64,000 bases of DNA, taken from positions 62,001 through 126,000 of the forward strand of contig NZ_BFAZ01000008.1 of NCBI RefSeq assembly GCF_003114815.1, read 5' to 3'. The notes beneath the pieces are model-generated. The model had not been told where the DNA came from. It searched no databases and saw only the letters and a program-made list of their open reading frames with translations. How positions within the stretch are numbered: position 1 is the first letter of the stretch; every line of letters starts with the position of its first letter. Both the position numbers and the translations under genes were made by a program. This document shows, piece by piece, positions 47,135 to 56,700 of the stretch. The stretch is from Leptospira ellinghausenii. Its GTDB lineage: Bacteria > Spirochaetota > Leptospiria > Leptospirales > Leptospiraceae.

Positions 47135-48349
47135 GTGAAATCGGAAATGATCAAATCCCATACAACTCTTAGGCCTCGGAATGGCCAACGTATCGAAGAT
47201 ACGATAATGGACCTTCTCGAAGAAGATCCATACAATGAAGAATTACTCATTCAAAAATTACAAAAAAACCAATTTCAAAATAAAGACCATTCTCAAATTT
47301 ATTCTGCTGTTTTGAAAGTCTTGACCTCGCTTGACATTCCAGAAACGGATTCTAAAGAAATTTGGGTAGAAGTTTTAGAAAACCGAAACAAACTCGCAAA
47401 CTGTTTAAAACGTCCTGTTGGATTTCGAGTTGCACTACTTGATTATTTTATCAATCAGAACAAAAAAATTAAAAATCCAAAAATCATCGAACTTCGTTTA
47501 TTTGCGGAAACTGAAAAACTCATTTTAGTGGATGAACTGACAAGGTTATACAATCGTCGGCATTTTGAGACAGCGTTAGTCCGAGAATTCAAACAATCCA
47601 CACGTTACAATCAGAATCTTTCCTTACTCGTTATTGATATTGACGATTTTAAAAAAATCAATGATACATATGGTCATTTAATGGGCGATGAGATCCTAAA
47701 ACAAGTTGCCAATAAAATTGCAACGAGCTTAAGAATGGAAGACACCGCGTGTCGCATTGGTGGTGAGGAGTTCGCCATCATATTCCCTCAATCAAATGAA
47801 TCACAAGCAATGATCGCTTCTGAAAAATTATTAGAAGCATGCCGAACCATTCAAATCAGTGGTAAATCTGTTACCATCAGTGGTGGGCTTGTTTCTTTTC
47901 CTGAAAAAGTGAAACGATGCGAAGATATGTATGATTTTGCGGATAGAGCATTGTATACAGCCAAAGATTCAGGAAAAAATCAAATCGTTGTTTATTCCAA
48001 TGAAAAAAGAAGTAGTTTACGATTTGAAGCAAACTTGGAATTATTTTGTGTTTTACCAAATAGAACCATTCGATCTATTTCTAAAAATATTTCAATCACT
48101 GGAATCGCATTTGAAACAGAAGATGATCTATTGGTGAACGAACCAATACAAGTTTTATTACGTGAAACTGATTCCAATCATGAAATCAGTGCAAAAATCA
48201 AAGTAGTTCGTAAGCAAAAAATTGGTGAAAAAAATTACAGTGTAGGTGCTGAATTTATCGATTTATCCAACGAATCTCAAACCAAATTAGCAGATCTTTA
48301 TTCACTACACCAATTTAAAGCAAAAAGCCCGATTGGTGTAGGTTCTTAA
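47135..48349 (+). CDS. Diguanylate cyclase with PilZ domain (GGDEF-PilZ)
   Basis: 404 residues. Centre: GGDEF domain (about 135-280) with DELTRLYNRRHFE, DIDDFKKINDTYGH and the active site GGEEF near residue 208; RMED nine residues before it is an inhibitory I-site. C-terminus: PilZ-type domain (about 285-395; SISKNISITGIAFETEDD) that could bind the product. A protein that both makes and reads cyclic di-GMP is uncommon but known. Starts GTG at 47135; ATG at 47147 is an alternative. Its stop is 1 bp from that of the convergent rhodanese gene. Confidence 0.88.
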   Translation: MKSEMIKSHTTLRPRNGQRIEDTIMDLLEEDPYNEELLIQKLQKNQFQNKDHSQIYSAVLKVLTSLDIPETDSKEIWVEVLENRNKLANCLKRPVGFRVALLDYFINQNKKIKNPKIIELRLFAETEKLILVDELTRLYNRRHFETALVREFKQSTRYNQNLSLLVIDIDDFKKINDTYGHLMGDEILKQVANKIATSLRMEDTACRIGGEEFAIIFPQSNESQAMIASEKLLEACRTIQISGKSVTISGGLVSFPEKVKRCEDMYDFADRALYTAKDSGKNQIVVYSNEKRSSLRFEANLELFCVLPNRTIRSISKNISITGIAFETEDDLLVNEPIQVLLRETDSNHEISAKIKVVRKQKIGEKNYSVGAEFIDLSNESQTKLADLYSLHQFKAKSPIGVGS

Positions 48350-48350
48350 T

Positions 48351-48704
48351 TTAACGTGGGTTAGGCATATCCGATAATCCGCCTGCATTGATGACTGAGG
48401 AAAATCCACTCGCCGATAATATTTGTTTTGCCCTTTCACTTCTTGCACCAGATCGACAATAAACAACAATTTTAGATTGTTTGTTTTTGAATGTGCCTAA
48501 TTCCATAGGCAATACATCAACGGGTATGTTGATGGCTCCAGGGAAATGACCTTCTGCAAATTCAGACTTAGTCCTTACATCAACAACCACTGCCCCTTCC
48601 TGAATCCATTCTTGAACCATTTGTTTATCTCCTTTTGATTGAATTTTTTTTACAAAAACGAAGAGGAATCCGATGATCACTCCCACTAATACAAATGTTT
48701 TCAT
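48351..48704 (-). CDS. Membrane-anchored single-domain rhodanese
   Basis: 117 residues: a N-terminal hydrophobic anchor (FVLVGVIIGFLFVFVKK) then a rhodanese fold with VVDVRTKSEFAEGHFPGAINIP and the active loop CRSGARS with Cys83. It transfers sulfane sulfur, probably at the periplasmic face. AGAGGTT stands before the ATG at 48704; the frame is open 15 codons upstream. It diverges from the persulfide dioxygenase gene around a common palindrome. Confidence 0.88.
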   Translation of the reverse strand: MKTFVLVGVIIGFLFVFVKKIQSKGDKQMVQEWIQEGAVVVDVRTKSEFAEGHFPGAINIPVDVLPMELGTFKNKQSKIVVYCRSGARSERAKQILSASGFSSVINAGGLSDMPNPR

Positions 48705-48759
48705 AATAACCTCTTTTTTCCATTTTTTAGTTGCCACAGATTGAGTCAAGAAAAAGTAT

Positions 48760-48780
48760 ATACCATAGGGGGTATGGTAT
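48760..48780. promoter_or_regulatory. CsoR/CstR-like operator of the sulfur genes
   Basis: ATACCATA and TATGGTAT, a perfect 8-bp inverted repeat with a GGGGG spacer (48768-48772). G/C-rich centres flanked by ATAC/GTAT are the known form of CsoR and CstR sites, which regulate copper or persulfide genes. It lies 55 bp before the rhodanese start and 69 bp before the dioxygenase start. No regulator of this class is encoded in the window. Confidence 0.6.
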
Positions 48781-48849
48781 TATCCCTGAAACCCATCTCC
48801 GAAAGGAAAATGGAGTTGATTGAATGATCGGAGTGAGGATAATCAAACC

Positions 48850-49566
48850 ATGATGATTACTGACATGAACAATGAAATCGATATCAAACCACTTTATGAT
48901 ATAGAATCAGGGACTTGGACTTATTTATTACTCGACAAGTCAACGAAACAAGCGGTCCTCATCGACCCAGTATTAGAGAAGTTAGATAGGGATTTAGATT
49001 ATTTAGTTTCGATGGGATACAAATTGGTCGCGACTATCGAGACACATATGCATGCAGACCATATAACGGCTGCAGGTGAATTACGGGAAAAAACTGGTTG
49101 TGAAGCCTATGCTCCCCACTTATCAGGCGCTGAATGTGCGACTCATTTTTTAAAAGACAAAGATTTGTTACAAATTGGGAAACTCAACCTAGAAGTAATC
49201 CACACACCAGGTCACACCCCTTGTTCGATTTCTTTACTCCTCAATGGAAAATATGTTTTTACTGGAGATGCTCTCTTTGTCAGAGGATGTGGCCGAACAG
49301 ATTTCCAAGGTGGAAGCGCAGAAGAATTATACAATTCGATTACCAATAAATTATTCCAACTACCAAATGATACCGTTGTATTTCCTGGACATGATTACAA
49401 AGGCTTTGTTTCCACAACGATTGGTGAGGAAAAAAATTGGAATCCGAGAATCGCAAAAAAATCGGTAGAGGAATTTAAATCAATTATGAACAATTTGAAT
49501 TTGCCAGAACCAAAAAAGATACACGAGGCAGTGCCAGCAAATCGTGCTTGTGGAAAAGTAGTATGA
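48850..49566 (+). CDS. ETHE1-like persulfide dioxygenase
   Basis: 238 residues of the metallo-beta-lactamase fold. HMHADH (residues 66-71), HTPGHTPCS, GDALFVRGCGRTDFQGGSAE and VFPGHDYKGF are the ETHE1 signature, including the mononuclear iron ligands. ETHE1 enzymes oxidise glutathione persulfide to sulfite. ATG 48850 has GTGAGGAT upstream; the frame extends to a TTG at 48820. Its stop overlaps the TauE start (ATGA). Divergent from the rhodanese; together they look like a hydrogen sulfide/persulfide detoxification unit. Confidence 0.9.
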   Translation: MMITDMNNEIDIKPLYDIESGTWTYLLLDKSTKQAVLIDPVLEKLDRDLDYLVSMGYKLVATIETHMHADHITAAGELREKTGCEAYAPHLSGAECATHFLKDKDLLQIGKLNLEVIHTPGHTPCSISLLLNGKYVFTGDALFVRGCGRTDFQGGSAEELYNSITNKLFQLPNDTVVFPGHDYKGFVSTTIGEEKNWNPRIAKKSVEEFKSIMNNLNLPEPKKIHEAVPANRACGKVV

Positions 49567-49928
49567 GTATCGGAATCTTATTTTTACTATTAGGAATTGG
49601 AGCTGGAGTTCTTGGAGGACTCGTTGGCATTGGTGGAGGTATTTTACTAGTTCCGGCACTTGTATACTTTTTTGACTTCAATCAAAAATTAGCACAAGGT
49701 ACAACATTAGCTGCGATGGTACCTCCAATTGGAATCGTTGCAGCTTACATATATTATACGAGAGGAGAAACAAATTTATTTGCAGCAGCTCTCATCAGTG
49801 TTGGATTCATTTTAGGTAGTGTCTTTGGTGCAGGAGCGGCTTCAAAAATTGATACAAGTGTACTTTCTCGATTTTTTGGAATCTTCACTGTGATCGTTGG
49901 GCTTAAAATGGTATTTTTTCCGAAATAA
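49563..49928 (+). CDS. Half-size TauE/SafE sulfite exporter
   Basis: 121 residues, four membrane helices, with GAGVLGGLVGIGGGILLVPALVYFF and GTTLAAMVPPIGIVAAY as in TauE/SafE proteins. The usual family length is about 250, made of two such halves, so this probably dimerises. Removal of sulfite produced by the neighbouring persulfide dioxygenase is the expected role. Start overlaps the dioxygenase stop by 4 bp, a strong coupling. Confidence 0.85.
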   Translation: MSIGILFLLLGIGAGVLGGLVGIGGGILLVPALVYFFDFNQKLAQGTTLAAMVPPIGIVAAYIYYTRGETNLFAAALISVGFILGSVFGAGAASKIDTSVLSRFFGIFTVIVGLKMVFFPK

Positions 49929-49977
49929 AATTGAGAAAAATATCGTTGCAGGAACATCTGAATCTATTTTTCATTCA

Positions 49978-50499
49978 ATGGTGTTCGGATTTTATTTTGC
50001 ACTTTTTTGGTTTTTAATTCGATTTCTTTTTTACGGAATTAGTTTTCCAGAAGTGTTTTTCCCACCGATCACGTTTCTTTTTTGGTGGAATTTGGTTTTC
50101 ACTTCTCTTTGGCTCTTACTAATTCTGATTGTGGTGATAGGCTTTTTGGGAGTTTTACTTCGAATACCGATTTTGGGAATCCTCGTTCAAGGTATACGAA
50201 ACCAAGTAGCAGAAATTGGTTGGATTTCATTTTTAAAAAACCGAACCTTCATTTGGCTTCTGAGCCAAACATTCGTTTTAGTTGGTTCCTTTTATTTTCT
50301 CCATTCCAAAGACAAAGACCAGACGATTCTTTTCCTCTGTTTAAGCCTTATACTTTTAGGTTATTATCTAAAACAAAAATTCCACAAACCCTTAGCACAG
50401 TTTTCAGGGAACAATCGAATTTTTATTTACCGCAGTGGCATGGAAAATCCGAATACCAGAGACAATTTCCCTTCTGAAAAAGATGTTACACCTCCCTAG
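49978..50499 (+). CDS. Membrane protein of unknown function
   Basis: 173 residues from ATG 49978, about four hydrophobic helices (FGFYFALFWFLIRFLFYG; NLVFTSLWLLLILIVVIGFLG; FIWLLSQTFVLVGSFYF; TILFLCLSLILLGYY) then a polar tail. The frame runs back into the end of the TauE gene, and no ribosome site is clear, so the start is uncertain. It could be the partner of the half-size exporter, judged by position only. No known family. Confidence 0.5.
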   Translation: MVFGFYFALFWFLIRFLFYGISFPEVFFPPITFLFWWNLVFTSLWLLLILIVVIGFLGVLLRIPILGILVQGIRNQVAEIGWISFLKNRTFIWLLSQTFVLVGSFYFLHSKDKDQTILFLCLSLILLGYYLKQKFHKPLAQFSGNNRIFIYRSGMENPNTRDNFPSEKDVTPP

Positions 50500-50564
50500 G
50501 ACTCAAGTAATCACTATTTGAAGAGATTTTCCGACCAAATTCCGTTGGGAACCATCTAACGAAT

Positions 50565-51257
50565 ATGTCCTTCCTAGTTCCCAATCGATCCAAATCTCCT
50601 TTCACTTATCTCCCAATGTTGGCTATCGTTGTATCTTATTTGTTTTGTGGTCCAGTCACTGAAACCTCGAAGGTAGAGTCAGTGCCACTGGTGACACAAC
50701 CAGGCCAAAAAATTGCCGTATTTGCGGAAGGTTGTTTCTGGTGTTCAGAACATATTTTTGAATCTATTCCTGGTGTACTCGATGTGACTTCTGGATATGC
50801 AGGTGGACACACGGATAACCCAACGTACGAATCGGTGAATACAGAAACAACGGGCCATGCTGAATCGGTACTTGTCGTATATGATCCCACTAAAGTAAGT
50901 TATGCGGAATTATGTAGGGTATTTTTTCTATCACATGATCCAACAACTAAAGACAGACAAGGTCCCGATATAGGATCCTCATACCGTTCTATACTCTTTT
51001 ATTCCAATGATGAAGAATTCAAAACAGCAAATGAAATCCTAAAAGAAATCCAATCAAAGAACATTTGGAAAGGAATTTTTGTTACCGAGTTTCAAAAGTT
51101 AAAACATTTCTATCGAGCCGAAGGTTATCACCAAGATTTTATTCAAAACAATCCCAACCAATCTTATGTTTTGGGAGTATCAATTCCTAGATATAATGAA
51201 TTTGAAAAAAGATACCAATCCTATCAAAAAACATTGAAAGTCAATTCATTACCATAG
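50565..51257 (+). CDS. msrA: Lipoprotein peptide methionine sulfoxide reductase A
   Basis: 230 residues. The catalytic domain has EGCFWCSEH (nucleophile Cys57), SGYAGGHTDNPTYE, TGHAESVLVVYDP and the family's conserved GSSYRS and YHQDF. The N-terminus carries a lipoprotein-like signal (LPMLAIVVSYLFC, Cys28), so the enzyme probably acts in the periplasm, unlike the usual cytoplasmic MsrA. Reduces S-methionine sulfoxide. 65 bp after the membrane protein gene; its neighbours suggest a shared oxidative or sulfur-stress role. Confidence 0.93.
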   Translation: MSFLVPNRSKSPFTYLPMLAIVVSYLFCGPVTETSKVESVPLVTQPGQKIAVFAEGCFWCSEHIFESIPGVLDVTSGYAGGHTDNPTYESVNTETTGHAESVLVVYDPTKVSYAELCRVFFLSHDPTTKDRQGPDIGSSYRSILFYSNDEEFKTANEILKEIQSKNIWKGIFVTEFQKLKHFYRAEGYHQDFIQNNPNQSYVLGVSIPRYNEFEKRYQSYQKTLKVNSLP

Positions 51258-51317
51258 GAAACACTAAGGACAATTCTTTTTAGAATGAAAGTAGTTTGAG
51301 TTATAGAATTATATTAC

Positions 51318-52838
51318 TTAGTCAGCTGAGTATTGTTCTTTAATTTTCGTACGAAAAGAATCGAACTCTGCTTTTGATTGAAACTTACAAACCTTAAGTA
51401 TTTCCGCAGGAATTTCGGAGGACTTAGCTTCTTTTGCATTGATGGCAATCATCATATCACTTAGATAAATTGGATAAATAATATCAACATACACATCATC
51501 TACTAGTAGTGGTCGGTGGTGGTATTCCATTGCTTTTGTATAAAGAATAGGAAAACCCCATTTTTCACCAACCATTGCTCCTAATTTAGAATGAGTGATC
51601 CCAATGGCAGACTCTTCCATACTTATCGTAGAGGCAATTTCTCGCGTAGTTGAAAACGTTTTAATTTTGTTCATGTGGTGTTTGTCAAATGATAACAATA
51701 ATATTTCACCAATGTCATGAAGGAGTGATGCAGCAATTAAATTACTAAGATCCGACTTGTTTAAGTCCATCCTTTGGCCAATGGACTTACAATAAAATGC
51801 TGATTCGTTTGATTTTTCCCAAATTGCAGTAAAAGCTGGGAACTTATCTTCTAACATTTGTTTTGTTGCCAAACTATACAAAAGAGTTTGTAGTTCTTTT
51901 AAACCAATCAACTGAATAGCACGATCTAAACTTTCCACTCTGCCTCCTCGTCTAAAAGCAGCTGAATTGGAGAGTTTTAAGATATTTGCTGATAAAGCAA
52001 TATCACGTTTGATCATTTCAGCAATTGTTCCAATACTAGAATTTGGTTTATCAATTGCGTCTTGAATATCTTTGATCGATTTTGGGAATGTGGGAAGATT
52101 GTCGATTTGAGAAACTATATGATCTATTTTTTCTAACTGTTGATTTTCCTTAGAGACTTTCGCAGGAATATCGATCATAAAGACTGTTTTGTTTTCGCCA
52201 GATTCAAACTTAAAAGCTGATTCACCTAGTCCGTCATTTTTTAACATCATAAGAGTCATGATAAGACCAAGGCCTGCACCTTCCTGATCATTTGACATAT
52301 CCATAAAGGCATCTGCTAAATCATTGTATGTTTTTGCCTTAGATATTCTTTCTTTGATTCTTTCAGCTTCGATAGGAGTCAATTGCACATTATTCATAAT
52401 TCGAATGCGCATTAAACTTCTATTGTGAATGAAGGATACGAATACACCGTAGTTATTTTTTTGAAGAGATTCTTCTATTTCATCTCTGTTTTCAATATAA
52501 GTTGATTTGAATTCATTGATAATCGATTCGTATTCTTTTTCGTCTGTAATGTCTGTTGAATTATTTTTAAAAAATACACGTTTTGCATTTGCTTTGATTG
52601 CATTTGTAACAGTTTCTTTCATGGCCGCGAGAACGGAATCTCTAACAATAATTAGGTCCAATTGTAATAAAAATCGGTCAAGAGTTTGGTATAAAGTATT
52701 TTCTACTTCGTCTGTAATTTGAAAAAACTTAAAATGGAATGGAGTGTTCTCTACAATTGGATGATTGATATCTTCAATATTAGTATGAAGGCCCAATTCA
52801 CGTTTAAACTCTAACGAAACAGCTTTTGGACTAGCCAT
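51318..52838 (-). CDS. HATPase-HDOD fusion signalling protein
   Basis: 506 residues. N-terminal part (about 30-225) is a GHKL ATPase fold: KETVTNAIKANAKRV (N-box) and EGAGLGLIMTLMML (G-box) but without a histidine-phosphate helix. C-terminal part (about 245-445) is HDOD: LPTFPKSIKDIQDAI, LSNSAAFRRGGRVESLDRAIQLIG, SLLHDIGEILL and HSKLGAMVGEKWGFP. HDOD proteins usually act in cyclic-di-GMP or two-component signalling; a fused ATPase is uncommon. AGAGGTT before the ATG. Convergent with msrA. Confidence 0.85.
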   Translation of the reverse strand: MASPKAVSLEFKRELGLHTNIEDINHPIVENTPFHFKFFQITDEVENTLYQTLDRFLLQLDLIIVRDSVLAAMKETVTNAIKANAKRVFFKNNSTDITDEKEYESIINEFKSTYIENRDEIEESLQKNNYGVFVSFIHNRSLMRIRIMNNVQLTPIEAERIKERISKAKTYNDLADAFMDMSNDQEGAGLGLIMTLMMLKNDGLGESAFKFESGENKTVFMIDIPAKVSKENQQLEKIDHIVSQIDNLPTFPKSIKDIQDAIDKPNSSIGTIAEMIKRDIALSANILKLSNSAAFRRGGRVESLDRAIQLIGLKELQTLLYSLATKQMLEDKFPAFTAIWEKSNESAFYCKSIGQRMDLNKSDLSNLIAASLLHDIGEILLLSFDKHHMNKIKTFSTTREIASTISMEESAIGITHSKLGAMVGEKWGFPILYTKAMEYHHRPLLVDDVYVDIIYPIYLSDMMIAINAKEAKSSEIPAEILKVCKFQSKAEFDSFRTKIKEQYSAD

Positions 52839-53031
52839 AAAACCTCTTGAAACTAGGATGTGGGGAATCCCCTAATCCTCTCTGAACTGTATACGTTCCC
52901 TCTCCATCGAACGCAATGATTTTAGAAAAGCAAGCGTTTAACAGGAAAAAGATGGAGCTTTCATTGTTGTGACAAGTACTGAAAAAAAGATTCGTTCCTT
53001 CACTAAAATTGCTACATTTTTAGGCAGGGCT

Positions 53032-53655
53032 TCAAAAAATTTTAATCTTAGGTAGACCTAAATTATATTTCACTGCAATGATTCGGATGATCACCACAAC
53101 ACTTGCAGAAAGACTTAAATTAAGATTACCATCAAATTGGAAGGAATTTAAAATAAGATATAAGATGGCTCCCGCCAAACAAGCAGTAGCGTATATTTCT
53201 TTTCGGAAAATAAAAGGCACTTCGTTCATAAGTGTGTCTCGTATCACTCCACCAAAGATTGCCGAAATCATTCCTAGTAAAGCAGAGGCAAAAAAATTAA
53301 CACCATGGTCTAGAGCAATTCTTGTTCCAAGCACAGTATAAATTCCTATTCCTAACGTATCAAATAAGAAGAGTTCACTTCGGAGTTTGGTCAAACGTTT
53401 TGGAAAAAAAATGACGAGTAAAAAACCAAGAAAAATTGCCCACAAAATGTTTTCATCTTTAACCCAGGAAACGGGATAGTTTCCAAGCGTGATATCTCGT
53501 AATGTCCCACCTCCGATTGCGGTAATAAAACCAGTAAAAAAAACACTAAAAACATCATGATGGTGTTCTTTGTGTTCCAAGGCGGCAACCGCTCCGGAAA
53601 TCGCAAAAACCATGATCCCTGCAAGCCCAATGTAATAAGAAAAGCTAAAATCCAT
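53032..53655 (-). CDS. UPF0126/TRIC-type membrane channel
   Basis: 207 residues, about seven membrane helices in two repeated halves, each with a GG-RD loop: GGGTLRD (48-54) and GGVIRD. This is the UPF0126 (YicG/TRIC) family, homologous to trimeric intracellular cation channels; the bacterial members conduct cations or are suggested to transport glycine. Specific substrate not known here. Divergent from the large lipoprotein. Confidence 0.9.
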   Translation of the reverse strand: MDFSFSYYIGLAGIMVFAISGAVAALEHKEHHHDVFSVFFTGFITAIGGGTLRDITLGNYPVSWVKDENILWAIFLGFLLVIFFPKRLTKLRSELFLFDTLGIGIYTVLGTRIALDHGVNFFASALLGMISAIFGGVIRDTLMNEVPFIFRKEIYATACLAGAILYLILNSFQFDGNLNLSLSASVVVIIRIIAVKYNLGLPKIKIF

Positions 53656-53744
53656 AAAAATAATCTAATTTTCTCAATTTAGACGGAAATAAAATGACAA
53701 TCGGTAACCCTCTCAATTGTTATCATTAATAGAGTGTCCGTTTT

Positions 53745-56700
53745 ATGATCAGCAAATTCATGAGGAAATCTGTTTTCATTGTTTTTTTCCTTTTCCAAGC
53801 TTGTATCCCCACAATTTCCAAGAGTATCATGCAATCAGTTTCTGACTATTTGCAACTCAAAAGCATTCTAAATACTGGACCCTTCACCATCTCGGTCAAA
53901 GTATCAGGACTTCTAGGTTCAGGGCTTACACTTTCTCTGAATTCGGGACAAGCAAACATCACAGTCAACTCAGATGGTGATTACCAGTTTGAACCTAAAT
54001 TACTCACTGGTGAAAATTTTAATGTCACCATCACAAACCAACCAGTTTTACCAAACCAATCTTGTACGGTAAATGGTGGAACGGGTGTTGTCGGATTTGG
54101 CAATATCAATTCTATCATTGTCAATTGTGATCCACTTCGGTACAGTATCGGGGGAACTATCTCTGGTCTTGATGGAGCCACTGGTTTAGTTCTCACAAAT
54201 GCCTTCGACGGTTCCACATTGTCTGTTGCAGTTGCTTCTGGAACATTTGCTTTTACACAAACATATGTTAGCGGAAGCACTTATAGTGTTTCTGTGACAA
54301 CACAACCAAACCATCCAGTACAAAATTGTGTTGTGACAAATCCTTCCGGTACCATTGCCTCGGCAAATATCACAAATATTTCTATCAGTTGCACATCAAC
54401 AGCTTACCCAATTGAAATCACTTCCTTTGGTATTGGTTCTGGTACGTTAATTTTAAGTAATAATGGTAGTGAGACCATTTCCATTACAACAAATGGATTA
54501 AATCGATTTGCGACCAATTTACCTCCTACGAGTACATACAATGTACAAATTGTATCAGTCCCGACAAACCACCAATGTGTGTTATCTTCAACATCTGGGA
54601 CCGTTGCAGGCACTGTTTCCATTCAAGCAAATTGTTTTAGTGTATTAGATTATACTCCTCGGAATGGTGGTATCTTGCAGACAACTGAATCTTTACGATT
54701 GGTTTTTTCTGCTGAGGTGAATACGGGAAGTTGTGCGGGTTCTTCGGGGACACTCAACACCAATTTGGCACTTCCCATCAATTTTGCACTAGCAACTACC
54801 AATTTTACAAACGATACTCTCGTAATCTCTCCAGCACCAACAGATAGTTGGGTGACAGGCAATCGTTCATTAGTCCTAAATTGCCTTTCCAATATTGGTT
54901 CCCATCCACTTTCAACAAGTGTCACCCTAACTTATTTAGTGCCATCTACATTACGTTATGTTTCTGATGCGAGTGGAAACGATTTAAACGATGGATTAAC
55001 ACCCGCAACTCCCAAAAGGAATATCCAACCAGCAATTGATAGTTTTGTAGGATGCCCTTCAAATGCTTGCGCCGTACTTGTCACACAAGGATCCTATGAC
55101 CCCGCAGCAGTCGGCGCAAGAATCCAACTAGTATCTGGAATTTCCCTTTTTGGAAGTTACGAACCAGGATTTACAGAATGGAAACCAACTGACAAAGATT
55201 CGACGATCCTCATGGATATGGTCCCTGCTTTTTGTGCTACAGCAAATAGCATCAATCCTTGCGCTTCGATTGCTGCCGATTCTTCGGTGACAGCGACAAC
55301 GATCATTTCTGGCTTTAAAATTTTATCGGGTGATAATGCTCCCTACATGACAGGAGTGTTCCTGGATTCTACAAATAGTGTTCGGATCATCGATAGTACC
55401 ATTAATGGTGGTACAGGCACGAGTGTATCCAGTGGTATCTATGCGATCAATAGTACACCCATTTTAATTCGCAATCAAATTGAAGGTGGGATTTGTACCG
55501 CAAATAATTGTAACTCTTCAGGTGTTTATATGACATCTGCTGCCTTAATCGCTCCCTTTATCGTGGGGAATACAATTGATAGCGGAAATGGTACAGGTAC
55601 TCAAGTAACTTCACGTGGGATTTTTTATAATGGAAGTGTCGGTTTAGATGTCACCAATATCCGACTCAACCAAATTACATCTTTACCATTGGATAATACC
55701 ACAGCAGGAACTACAACTCTATCCATTGCTTTTGACATTTCCTCGTTAAGTAATTCGTCCACAGGAGTTCTTGCTGGGAATCAATTGGTAGCTGGGACTG
55801 CCAATACTTCCATTGGAATTCGAATCCAATCACCCACAGGGATTCAAATTGGCACTGCTCTTCAAGGGAATAGCATCACAACAGGTACTACAGCTTCGTT
55901 TAAGTCGAATGGTATGTATCTCACTTCAGGCCATACCATTCGCAACAACTATATTTACCTTGGGTCCGCAACGAATGCAAGTTTTCCAACAGCAACAAAT
56001 GGTATCGAAATTTCTTCAGGTGGTGCCACAGCAATCATTGAACGTAATACAATCATAGGAGGAAATGCAACTAGCAGTGCAAAGGCAACTGTGTTTGGTA
56101 TCAATGCAACTTCATTGACTGCTACTTCATCCATTTCTGGAAATTACATTCGATTGGGAAGTGCCAATGGAACAGGTGCAACGATGGTGTCTGGAATTTA
56201 CCTTCAATCCCCGAATGGCTTTTTAGTTGCGAATAATTGGATCCAAAATGGTTCGAGCAATGTGTATGCGAGGGGGATCGATATCTCAGGAGTATTTAGT
56301 CCTCTCAAGATTTACCATAACACAGTGAGCAGCGGAACATCTTCAGTTTCCGGGAATGAAGCTGTATTACAAATTAACTCAAACTCATCTGTGTTAGTTG
56401 AAAACAATATATTTTTGCTAAATGATAATGTGGGAAATAATGCATGCATCGTAGACCTTGTTGGCCCACAAACTTCTATCCGATTCAATGTATTTCATAA
56501 TTGTTCAAACCTGGTTTACAGAGCTCCGCTGTATTTTACAGATTTGTGCGCAGGAGGAGTGCCTGGAACTTTAAGTTGTATCACTCCACTAGGACTGAGT
56601 GCTAATTTTGGAGACAATTTGGCATTGGACCCAAATTTAGGATTAAATTTTGGTGTCGTTGCGAATTATATTCCAACAACTGCCACGTCTTGCCTCATTA

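Noticed and set aside
51273..51286. ATTCT-TTTT-AGAAT hairpin between msrA and the HDOD gene
   Set aside because: Only five A/T-rich pairs; too weak to call a terminator.
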